A program made the translations under genes and the position numbers. Below, piece by piece: positions 10,590 to 20,187 of a DNA stretch of 64,000 nucleotides (position 1 is its first letter; every line of letters starts with the position of its first letter). The notes under the pieces were generated by a model that searched no databases, was not told the origin of the DNA, and worked only from the letters and a program-made list of their open reading frames with translations. This DNA comes from Pezicula radicicola (Eukaryota; Ascomycota; Leotiomycetes; Helotiales; Dermateaceae). Location: positions 1,602,827-1,666,826 of the forward strand of contig PDUO01000005.1 in NCBI GenBank assembly GCA_003008705.1, read 5' to 3'.

Positions 10590-11297
10590 GTGGAAACCCC
10601 CCAAGACCCAAAAGATGAAATAAACTCCTCAGAGACTGTTGCACATTACCATCCTATATCTTCATCGCTTACTTTACTGTCTCCCACCCGGCATATTACA
10701 CAGACCGAGGCCTCCGAAACCAAAAGACCTCCTATTGTCTTTGGGGAGATCGTCCTTAAAACTGCATGCTATCACCCATTTCTCGTCATCAAGGAAGTTC
10801 CAAACTGGCCCACCTCAGCAGGATTACTCTCAGGGTTCCAAGAACTCCCTTGGATCGTTATCAGCATAACTACAGGTCTATACGGTGGCCTCCATGATAC
10901 AGCTTGGTACGATCACTTCCCCAGCAAGGCTGAGCAAATTTTGTGGTGCACATCTTGCGTTATCATCGGTGCGTCAGGGATCCTGACCGGAATTGCGATT
11001 AGTATGGATCGATTGCCAAAGAAGCTTGGGTGGTGGAAGCCGTCGAACAATAAGAAATATCAAGAAAGCGCTATGTTATACTATTTCTGGGAACATGACC
11101 TGTCTTTTTGGGGCATTACATTTTGGGTAGTCGTTTTGTTCACTTTTTTGATTGTAGTAGTGCCAGCATTTTTAGCCGTCTTCTTTTATATTCCGGCGCG
11201 GTTATTTTTAGTAGTTGAGGCACTCATTAGTTTGAGGAACGCGCCGGTTGGGACTTATCTCACGCCAGACTGGACACAGTGGATTCCCCATTTGTAG
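10590..11297 (+). CDS. Hypothetical multi-pass membrane protein; 5' end uncertain
   Basis: The open frame ends at TAG 11295-11297 and codes for about 235 residues. It has at least three hydrophobic segments: around LPWIVISITTGLYGG, CTSCVIIGASGILTGIAIS and FWVVVLFTFLIVVVPAFLAV. The C-terminal tail VEALISLRNAPVGTYLTPDW is of a type I associate with uncharacterised fungal membrane proteins. The frame has no ATG at its left edge (10590 is GTG). An overlapping frame from ATG 10465 encodes a strongly hydrophobic helix (LFIFFSLVAGGLPLVSLANI) and stops at 10623. The two probably belong to one protein joined by an unresolved short intron or separated by a one-base frameshift near 10575-10600. No function can be given. 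Confidence 0.55.
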   Translation: METPQDPKDEINSSETVAHYHPISSSLTLLSPTRHITQTEASETKRPPIVFGEIVLKTACYHPFLVIKEVPNWPTSAGLLSGFQELPWIVISITTGLYGGLHDTAWYDHFPSKAEQILWCTSCVIIGASGILTGIAISMDRLPKKLGWWKPSNNKKYQESAMLYYFWEHDLSFWGITFWVVVLFTFLIVVVPAFLAVFFYIPARLFLVVEALISLRNAPVGTYLTPDWTQWIPHL

Positions 11298-11749
11298 CTC
11301 TGGAATTGGAAATTGGTGGTTGCCGTACGAATTGATATATAAGAAATCATTTTAATTAGGAAAAGCGAGTTACTCAAATCAAGTGAGTTATCCAAGCTCG
11401 CCAAGTCAAAATGATCCCTTGTAAACCAATTCATACAGCATATAGTTTTTCATTATTACCTTGTATCTCGCTTATAGTTAGGCAGTATTTAATAGAAAAT
11501 TACCCTGATTAGCCTTTCTATAGTCTATGCTGTCTTTGAGCTGAGCTTTGCACAGCAAAAATCTTTGACGTTATCTCTAAATCTCAAATATAACTGTATT
11601 GTGTTTCATATTCTGATTTAGAGGAAACCATCATAACCTAGTGTTAATCTGAGTAATTGATCTTACCATATCTTCTCGATATCCATATTACAAAACAAGC
11701 TCTACGATTAAACCCCATGTTCCGATAACAGGACCGGCGTATAGTCTTT
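11298..11749. other. Intergenic containing a small inverted-repeat element
   Basis: This spacer lies between the convergent membrane-protein and Cys-rich genes. It is occupied by the element at 11325-11436; the remainder has no supported feature. Confidence 0.6.
11325..11436. mobile_element. MITE-like element with TTACTCAA core, copy 1
   Basis: The left end GTACGAATTGATATATAAGA is matched by the reverse complement of the right end, GTATGAATTGGTTTACAAGG. The similarity continues into ATCATTTT on both sides, giving imperfect terminal inverted repeats of about 28 bp. TA dinucleotides at 11326-27 and 11434-35 could be the target duplication of a Tc1/mariner-type insertion. Between the arms lies gcgagttactcaaatcaagt then gagttatccaagc, which is the dispersed repeat motif. 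It has no coding capacity. Confidence 0.6.
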
Positions 11750-12479
11750 CTACGCTGGATTTTGCAGTTGCGGAGGTAATGCTCGGGAAGCAACAGATAG
11801 GGAAAGCACAGTCGAGGAAGCACCAGTTGTCGTCCCTATACGTGAAGCCGACGAGGATCCAATAGGAGTAGTCGTGCTGCTGCCAGTGCGTATAGCAGTC
11901 GACGTGCTCGTCAGCACTATCCCAATCGCTCCACACAAAATTGTCGTTATCTGTCCGTTCGGCTCTGTATACAAACCAGTCTCGACATTACCGCTGCCTC
12001 CATATTGGTCCGTGTAATCGCCTGACAGGAACCGGTTAGTCTCTGGCTTATATTTACACAGTATTGATGCAGTTCGTCGAGAGTAGTATAGAGGTACACG
12101 TACCAGTGCTTATATCTAGACACAACAGCGACCCATATGTATACATGTAACACGTCTCGCTACCCGTGCAACTGAGCATAGCACGGATTTTCAGCTTCCT
12201 TATATCGCCGAGGCAGCCGACGGCAGCACACTAGCATTGTTCCGCCATTGCGTAGCAAGATTGAAGACAAATAGAATCATTACCACACGTCGTAACACAA
12301 GGGTCATCGTTGCAGGTTTGAAGACAGGCCGAATCATTTCTACACACTATACTGCAGTCATTGGAAGAGCCACTAGAAGAGTTGCCAGATGAGGACCAGG
12401 AGAGCGCGTTAGATTCTGTGCAGGTGAGAGCGATGCTGAAAGGGAGAATAGCGAGCAAAATGGCTATCATAGACAGCAT
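11750..12479 (-). CDS. Small secreted cysteine-rich protein with Ser/Thr-rich tail
   Basis: Three exons rebuilt by hand: 12479-12232, 12171-12104 and 12021-11750 (195 residues). Intron 1 is exactly 60 nt (GTGTGC..CTCAG) and intron 2 is 82 nt (GTACGT..GTCAG). The frame stays open across both. Residues 1-18 (MLSMIAILLAILPFSIAL) are a clear signal peptide. A Ser/Gly-rich spacer follows, then two copies of a Cys module of the form C-x3-C-x-NDS-x-CLQ-x-C. The module region continues as QCYCTGSETCYMYTYGSLLC. After DYTDQYGGSGNVETGLYTEP comes a long Ser/Thr-rich region likely to be O-glycosylated. It looks like a wall-associated or secreted protein, possibly an effector. A different reading of the 3' end (hydrophobic YAGPVIGTWGLIVELVL in another frame, to 11688) could supply a GPI-type tail if a further intron exists. 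I recognise no named domain. Confidence 0.72.
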
Positions 12480-13870
12480 GGTTCACGGTGGAGGTGGAAT
12501 AGTGGTAGATTAATAGGCAGCAAGATGAACAGTCTAGCTAAAGATGTAAAAGGTTTTGAAATGCGGAGATTGAAAGACAGGATGATGTTGTAAGAAACCC
12601 CTTTCGAAATCTAGCGATAGCTCCTCTACTTTATTTGTACGCACACGAACTGACTCTCACCAAACTAACAGTAATCGAAAAGTGCAAAAAATTTAATTTA
12701 CTTATCAATCTAAAATAGCCCGGTAGAGGCGTTGCACAGGCGGTTAAGCCAATGGGAGCCTATCCAAAAGGAGCCGCTCAGTAAACCTCGAATTCATCTG
12801 CCATCTTGGCACCAGCAGCCACGACTTTCTCATGGGTTCTTATTGGATTGAAAAGTTGGATAGCTTTAAAAACTTCACATGGCATTCAGCTGTGGCGTTT
12901 AAGGTGGCAAAAGGCGGCCTTGAAACATATGGGTGGTAGTCTAGTAGCTAGAAGTATGAAACCATAGTGTGTGCGAGCCCATTTTGTTTTTCGTACTTAG
13001 TATCACGCTGTGATATATCATTCTATGGGAAATTGCAAACACACACTCTAGGTCGTTTAGTTAAATGAGGCTGGAGATGAGCTTACTGCTTTAAGATCTT
13101 GGTAATACTCGGCGCTTCATATTTATCTCGCTTGCTTGATACACTAATCATTAGGCCTCGACAAGCAAACTAGTCCCTAAGACTATTATCTGCTCATCTA
13201 GACGAATCACAACAGCTAACGCCTAAATTATTAATCCCTGCCTCAGTGCCTGTTAAAGCATCCAGGAATTACACCTCAAATATCGCACGACTTTTGAACT
13301 GAGAATCCTAATTTCTATCCGCAATGTAAAAGTCTAGAGTTAATCCCAAGTATCTGCTCGTATATTCGCATTTTGATCCTTTGGGGAGGTTCCGTCGCTT
13401 AATTTGGTAGGCTGCCGTTCGGGTCCATTTCCAGCCACATGCATCGCATCTCTTGCCATTTTGAATGGGCTTGCAGTAGTATCGGGTACTAGTACAATAC
13501 TGTATTTCTAGGATCGCCGGCGAAAGGTACAACGTATTCCGCATCCTAAGATCCAGTGTCAAACCATCTTGGTAGAACTGTTTAATCTCCAACACATAAG
13601 ACTGTTTGGGTTATTTTGATCCAACTAGGACAGGGTTAAGGAGACAATCTGGAATTTTAAGGCTACAGTGTCCAAGAAATTGCCGCCCGTAAGATAAGCC
13701 TACCGTTCAGAGATAAGGAGTACGATCCGTGCAGACCATATACATTCCTCGGGAATGTTCAAGACGAAGAGCCCCACTGGTTATCCCCGCTTTCTAGACT
13801 CACCTTCCGCCGGCTTCAAGAACCGTCGAATTGAAGGCATTCAGAGAATCCTAACCTTTAACTCTTCAAA
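12480..13870. other. Intergenic between divergent secreted-protein and P450 genes
   Basis: About 1.4 kb holding the upstream regions of the minus-strand Cys-rich gene and the plus-strand P450. A 95-codon frame at 13595-13308 (minus) has no recognised domain and is not called. No repeat copy was seen here. Confidence 0.5.
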
Positions 13871-15969
13871 ATGTTCACCATTTTAAGTCTCTGGATTGAA
13901 GATTTAGCATCTGGAAAACCATTACCCACATTAGCTATTTCCTTCTGTTTTGGAGTCATTTTTCATCAGACTATTCGACAGAAAGAGATTGACTATCAAA
14001 TATGGAGACGTCTCTTAATTCATTTTCTCTCAAATCTAGCCTTATGCGTTTACTACAAAACTAACTGTTCGTTTACGCTCTTCGAATCTATTCGGATTAC
14101 AACACTCGCCAGTTTTTCATTCAACTTCGGATTCGTAACGAGCATCGTCATATACAGATTATTTTTACATCGTTTGAAGAAATTCCCGGGACCTATCTTC
14201 GCAAAAGTCTCTCGTTTCTATGCTACAGGACTTGCAGCGAGGAATGTACGGTATGCATTTGAAATAGAGAAATTACATCAGAAATATGGTGATTTTGTAA
14301 GAACTGGTAAATGCACCTACAATCTCTGAAATCTGCTTCGTACTTACCAAACAAACAGGGCCACGAGAATTGTCAATCTTGAGAGCTTCAGCTATACCAG
14401 AAATCTATGGCCCGCAAACGGAGTGCAGAAAATCAACATGGTATAGCCAAGTTTCTGATGATGTGATGAAATGCTCTTTGAACTCGAGTAGAGATTTCGA
14501 GGACCATAAACGTAGGAGAAGGGCTTGGGATCGAGGATTTAGTGTTAAGGGCAAGTCCAGTTCTATGCTGCGTTAGGGGCCATCTCTGACGATTCTTCTG
14601 TGACAGCACTTCAAACATACGAGCCACGTATAAAAACTAAAATAGATCTATTTATATCCAGAATGAAGGAGTTTTCCGGTTCACCGATCAATATCACTCA
14701 ATGGAGTATGTTCTTCAACTTCGATACCATGGGAGCCGTTGGTTTCGGTAAAGAATTTCGCATGCTTGATAACGGCGCCGAGCACCCAGCCATCAAGGGA
14801 CTTCATGATCAAATGACGATACTTGGTATATTGAGCTCTGTTCCATGGTTACTGTCAATGCTAGGAGTTATTCCAGGTTTAGCCGGTAGTTATGCACTAT
14901 TTACTAAATGGTGTGCTGAGCAGGCTGAGCAGAAGGAGAAGGTAAGTATCAATTAGTGCGTATGGATAGTAAAACTAGACTAAAAAGCAACATAGGTATT
15001 TGATCCGGCGAAAGAACCTTCTGATATCTTTTCCTGGCTTCTAAAAGCCAAATTTGAGAATGATTCCTCAGCTTCTCGGGGTCAAGCTTTGGTCGAAGAT
15101 AGTCGACTCATCATTATAGCTGGATCAGACACTACCGCATCGGCCCTCGCAAACTGTTTGTTTTTCCTAACGAGATATCCCGAAACGCATCGAAAACTAC
15201 AGACTGTCCTGAATGAAATATTGCCAGGCAGGGAGGCGGATTGGTCCTACGAAAAAGTAAAGGCTATCCCATACCTGGACGGAATCATCAATGAAACTCT
15301 GCGTCTCAAGCCCCCGATTCCCGGTGGTGTTCCACGGGTCACCCCAACTGCAGGTCTTTGGATTGATGAAGTTTACGTCCCTAGAGATACGAATGTTATT
15401 GTTCCAGCACACGCAATTCATCGGGATGCACGATACTTCGAAAAGCCAGAGGCATTTATACCAGAGAGATGGACAGAAGAAAATCCGGGATTGATTAAGA
15501 ACAAGTTGGCTTATGCACCGTTTTCTCTAGGTAAGTCCTGTGGCGATGATTTCATAAAATTCGTATGTTTTGTAAATTCCTTGCTGGATGGCATTGAAGG
15601 ACCTGGGTCAGTGTGAGTTACTCAAGCGAAGAGAGTTGCTCAAGTGATTTGCACAAATTAAGTGATTTCCTCCAGCGGGACGAGTAGCCCTTCAAAAATG
15701 AGTTCCTGCATTACGGAGCTTAAATCTATAATTTGAACGGCCAATGTCAGAGAAGTCCTTATGCTAAAACAAAGTGTATAGGTGCTTACGGCTGTATCGG
15801 AAAGAACCTGGCCCTCATGCAACTACGCAGTATAATCTCTCGAATCGCAATGAACTTTGATCTCAGCTTTGCACCGGGAGAGAATGGGATTTCATTTGAT
15901 GAAGAGGCAATGGATACATTCACTTTGACGTTACCGCCGTTGCAACTTGTATTCAAGGAAAGACAGTGA
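13871..15969 (+). CDS. Cytochrome P450 monooxygenase (first of a convergent pair)
   Basis: Five exons: 13871-14306, 14359-14550, 14607-14941, 14996-15530 and 15782-15969 (561 residues). All class motifs are present: FPGP hinge, I-helix AGSDTTASA, ExxR in NETLRLKPP, PERW, and the haem loop FSLGAYGCIG, restored across intron 4 (Cys is the haem ligand). The N-terminus has several hydrophobic stretches before the hinge, so it is ER-anchored, with a longer membrane region than usual. Intron 2 (14551-14606) has a GC donor in perfect context (AAGG|GCAAGT) and restores FSVKALQTYEPR. Intron 4 (15531-15781) is 251 nt against ~50 nt for the others and contains TTACTCAA repeats. The substrate is unknown; the tail-to-tail P450 partner ends 127 bp away. 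Confidence 0.9.
15613..15665. repeat. TTACTCAA-type repeat inside a P450 intron
   Basis: This reads gtgagttactcaagcgaaga, gagttgctcaagtgatttgc and aaattaagtgatttcc, units of the dispersed family. It lies inside intron 4 of the P450, which is about five times longer than the gene's other introns. This suggests a repeat expansion or insertion after the intron existed. Confidence 0.7.
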
Positions 15970-16095
15970 TGAATATACACAATGCTATTATGAGCGCAAA
16001 GATATAATCTTAAGATGATTTAGACTTGATTTTGCTGAGCAAGATAGCTCTGTCAATAAAGATTATGATCATATGATCCTTGTGAAGTCACATAA

Positions 16096-17912
16096 CTACT
16101 TGACAGAACGAATCTTCACCCTCACACCCTTAGAATCAAGCTTTGGATTTGGCAAAAAGAAATCATGAGCCAATTCCACATCCTCCCTATCCGTCTCAAA
16201 GAGCTCGAATTCAAAACGGCGAAACACTGAAGCCAGAGCGAAGTACAACTCAGCATAACCAAGACTAAACACAAAATTAGCATCAACCCCCACAAATCAA
16301 AGGCATTATAATAAACTCACTTAATTCCAAGACACGATCTAGTACCCTTTCCAAAAGCCACGAAATACCGGTTCAAAGAAGATCCATCCTTAGTTTTTGG
16401 ATTATCAAGCCATCGTTCAGGAATATAAGAATGTGAATTAGGGAAGATATTCTCATCGTGATGAACATCTGTGATTGTCATTGATACAGGTGTACCAGCA
16501 GGGATGATCCAATCCTTATACCTCATCGGTTTATCTGGTGAGATAAAAGGATTTCTTGCTGTGGTACCGTAAGATAATCGAATTCCTTCCTGGACACAAG
16601 CACTTAGATAGGGTAATTTTTCTAGTTTGAGCCAATCGAGGTCGGTATTTAGATCGGGTATTGCTTCTGAGAGTTCTTGGTAGAGTCTTTGGGAGATGGT
16701 TGGATTGTTGATTATGTGGAAGGATGCTACTGTTAGCGCCCATGCTGTGGTTTCGATTCCGGCTCCGAGGATTAGTTGGGCTTCGTCGCCTAGACGTTGA
16801 ACGGATTTATCTTGGGGAGGTAGACTACTCTCTAGGAGTTCGTGGAAGACTGTTGGGTATTGGGGTTTCTCTGCTTGGAGTTGACCGTTGATGACTTGTG
16901 AGACTTTGGCTTTGATGTCCTGAAGGGGAGTTAGATTCTATTGGTAAGATAGGAAGGTCTGCACGTACGCGTCGAAGGACTAGAAACATGTGCAATACTG
17001 GGTTCATCATCTCGTTGATTGAATCAGGAAGCATGTTTAGAATCTATACGAAGTTAGAAAAATTGAATGTGAAGTAAGTTCCTCTATCTAAATTAATGGG
17101 TTCAGGAACGTGTTCATGATTAAAGTGATTCATGAGCTCGTCCACGCAGTGAAAAGGAATGAGCAGCATACCGAATGAACCCACGGAAACTGCAATGCAA
17201 TATGTCCAAACTCACTAACCGCCATAAAAGCATCATGAAAGTTCAGCTCGAACTGCGGCGACTCTAAATGATCATAAGAAATGCCAAACGCATATTCTGT
17301 AACAACATCGCCAGCAAGAGCACTAAACGCATCATTCAGAGCCAAAACTCCTCCATTTTCACAAAACTTGGCAATATTTCTGCACATGAGATCCACTTTT
17401 TTGAGAATTACCGGCTGAAAACCGAGAATACTGCGCTTCGAGAATAGAGGATTTAGTGCTGCTCGACGCACGCCGTGGACATCGTGCTTAGATGTGGTAA
17501 AGACAGACCCGTTGTTCCCAAAGCGACCGGCCATCCATTCATACTTATCGTAGCGGTTGTTGCGTGAGTAGAGTTCGTCCCAGTACTCACTATCTTGGAT
17601 ATGAAGCTCGAATGGTGTTATCCGAACAATGGGGCCTAGCAGTGGAATTAGTGTTTAGTACAGCGAACATACAAGATAAATAACCTTACCATATTGCCTA
17701 TGAAGCTCCTGGATATGGAAGGAAAAATGACCCCGAAGTACAACTTCGTAATAGAACTCATACCATTTTGACAATGCGGCGAGTTTTGGGCCTGGGAATT
17801 TTGCGAGAGGGCTTCGATACAGGCGATCTAATGCAAGTACGACGAGATAAACGACGCTTATGAAGGTAGCAGCGATTGGTAGCACAACTGATGGCTTAGC
17901 CAGAGAGGACAT
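16096..17912 (-). CDS. Cytochrome P450 monooxygenase (trichodiene-oxygenase-like)
   Basis: Five exons: 17912-17690, 17635-17172, 17043-16969, 16919-16321 and 16264-16096 (509 residues, a standard P450 length). Splicing keeps one frame throughout. Motifs: N-terminal anchor (VVLPIAATFISVVYLVVLAL), hinge KFPGPKLAALSKWYEFYY, WMAGRFG, I-helix GAGIETTAWAL, ExxR in QEGIRLSYG, PERW and haem loop FGKGTRSCLGI (Cys ligand) continuing LGYAELY across intron 4. The hinge and the HxVRRAALNPLFSKRSI pattern are those of fungal P450s annotated as trichodiene-oxygenase-like. That label reflects family resemblance and is not proof of trichothecene synthesis; no terpene cyclase is visible nearby. It ends tail to tail with the other P450. 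The missing ATG-to-hinge problem is solved by ATG 17912. Confidence 0.9.
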
Positions 17913-18318
17913 CGTTGACTTTGGCAAGATAAAATGAAGTGAGTGAGATTCAGCGCATATCAACTCTGCTTGAAGATGCGTTGTTGGCTGTTATATTTCA
18001 TATGCAGTGCAGTTGCCCCGCACGGCAAGGCGCCCGAAGCAGTAATGGGCTGATATGCAAGACCTCTGAGAAGCAGAGAAAGACAAAGTGCCCAGCGCAT
18101 CGGCAGATGGGGTCCTTGACTAAACTCAGCAAAATGAGAGAGGGACTCTATGCACTGTTCGTAGGAGATCCAACAAACTTGGGTCTATCTCACATGAATC
18201 CTACGAGTCTCAGGGGGTATACAGAGGTACTGTCACGAAACATTGGTATTTTAAAATGATCCACGGCTATTGGATTATACATACATTGTACATCTTGTGT
18301 TTAGTTCCTGAGACTTGT
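17913..18318. other. Intergenic
   Basis: This separates the P450 start (17912, minus) from the SF3A3 stop (18319, minus). It therefore holds the P450 promoter and the SF3A3 3' end. No gene is supported here. Confidence 0.55.
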
Positions 18319-19877
18319 CTACAGCAAGCCCTGTTTCTGCAAATCGTAGTAGACCTTCTCGGGCATTACGTTGCCTTCAGCATCCTCCATTTGAACGACA
18401 CTGCCTTCGTTGGTCGTCCCTTTCTTCTTCTCTCTCTGGATCTTATCCCAAAGCTTGAGTGCATCCTCAAGACCTGTAATTTCTCTGAACAGAGAAGTAT
18501 TCGTAATGCCCAAACATTTTAATCCATAGATATGACGCGCCTCGTTAAAATGTTTGTCAAATGCTCTTCGGCCCATGTAGACATAGTTGCCACATATCTC
18601 GCATTTGAACTCAACACCGAGACCATGAAGCTTGTACAGCCAAAAGGGAATAGGTTTCCCATCCCAAGCTAATGGCAGCTTCAAAGGGTTGTATATTTTC
18701 TCATCACTATCTGACTCTTCGTCCGAGTCGCCGTCCTGAGGAGCAGCGCCAGGGGCTGACTCGGCAAATAGTGCGTCGAGTTCCATTTGTCGTTCGCGCT
18801 CGGTCATACCCTGCTTGCGCTCAACGTTGACTCTCGTGTCGCTTCGTTCCTGTGACATAGCTGCCGCGAGACGTCTGACTCTATTTTCACGTTCCGCGAT
18901 TGCACGCTCCTTGAGTCGAAGTGTATTTGGTCCACGCCTTTCTGATGTATCTGCATCACCAGACTCGCCTTGTCGCGCAGCCCTAGCTTCAGCTGCCCGA
19001 ATGTGTTTCTTTCCATTGAGATGACCCTTGTAGACATTTTCGTTCTTGAAGTCCTTCTCACAATCTGGGCACCATTTTCCGTCTCCAGTCGATGCTGTTG
19101 CAGATGGGCCAACCTCAAGACTCCACCCAGGTACATCATTTTCGTTCCATGCCTTTTCAAAGTCCTCATCAAAGCTTGCAAACAACTTTTCGAGGTTCTC
19201 GAGGGGTCTCGTCCGCCGCATGAAACTCTCGAGGTAATCTGCTAACTGGCCGACATAGGTGAAGTACTGGTCTGTCATTTTGTCATGGCGTTTTATGGAA
19301 CAGGTAGGTGGTGTGAATGTATCGAACGCATCTAAGTACTGTAAGTATGTGAGGCGCTTGATGTTTGGAAGATTCAAGAATTGCTCGTGGATATTCGTCA
19401 AGTCAAGATATCTGCCAAACGCTTCCTCGCCCGTGAACATGTTATCAATCTCGGACGTTGTGGTCTCCCCTTCTCCTGTTGCCCTCTTCTTGTACGCCCT
19501 CTCCAGATTCTCTACGGGTTCATTTGGGTATCTCTGGTGGAAAGACTTTATTTCTGATAACTGCTTGTAGAATTCCTCCAAGGGTTCGCCAGTTGATATT
19601 GCCTGGACTTCTTTTCCACGTGCACCATCTGCATCTTTGTAAATGTCCAGTAAGCGTTTGGATTGGTCTTGGATGCGATCGAGGAAGCCCGATATTTGGT
19701 GATCGCGATTGAGCCTTTCTCGAACCTAGAAAGTTTTATTAGACAATCCAAGAAAGAATGTATGGATGGTCGTCAAGGGGAACATACCTGCCGCGGATCT
19801 TCTGCTACTCTGTCACTAATACCCTGCTCCAACCTCTCGAGGTCCTCATGCAGGAATCTCTGCTCCTCCAAGATCAT
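18319..19877 (-). CDS. Splicing factor 3A subunit 3 (SF3A3 / Prp9 homologue)
   Basis: Two exons: 19877-19788 and 19725-18319 (498 residues, normal for SF3A3). The first exon gives MILEEQRFLHEDLERLEQGI, the conserved family start. It joins in frame to VRERLNRDHQISGFLDRIQD. A C2H2-type finger lies near residue 247 (CPDCEKDFKNENVYKGHLNG). The conserved C-terminal finger is near residue 404 (CEICGNYVYMGRRAFDKHFN, ending EARH). The protein is part of the SF3a complex of U2 snRNP, needed for branch-site recognition and pre-spliceosome assembly in the nucleus. The single intron is 62 nt. The gene is divergent from eIF4A3, with 310 bp between start codons, and looks intact and essential. Confidence 0.95.
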
Positions 19878-20187
19878 GATCGCAATCCGGCGTCAGCAGT
19901 AGATCGTGAATGCAAGTTATAGGACCGAAATAACGCGTCGTAGAATTCCTTCCTGCTCTCGTGTCAATTGCGCCGTTCGTAAATATGGTGTAGATGGGTC
20001 AGAATAGCTCCAAGAGGAAGAGGCTCGCGAAGTTTTGCGCCACCCAATCAGCCCGCGAGACGCTAAAATTTCCCCAGTATCTTCATCTTCAGCCTCTTTC
20101 TCAAAGACACCACCAACCGGCAGGCCAACCGCCAAAGCAATTCTTATAACTACCATCAACGCAGAACTTACCCAGAACACCGCAATC
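19878..20187. promoter_or_regulatory. Divergent promoter of SF3A3 and eIF4A3 genes
   Basis: Only 310 bp lie between the start codons of two nuclear RNA-processing genes transcribed away from each other, so the region must serve both. An open frame continuing upstream of the eIF4A3 ATG (from 20035) is part of this leader and is not called. I saw no clear TATA box. Confidence 0.6.

Noticed and set aside
13308..13595. 95-codon open frame (minus) with CxxC-like KRCDACGWKW
   Set aside because: The Cys pair is isolated, there is no second half of a zinc site and the region looks like ordinary intergenic DNA. I cannot distinguish it from chance.
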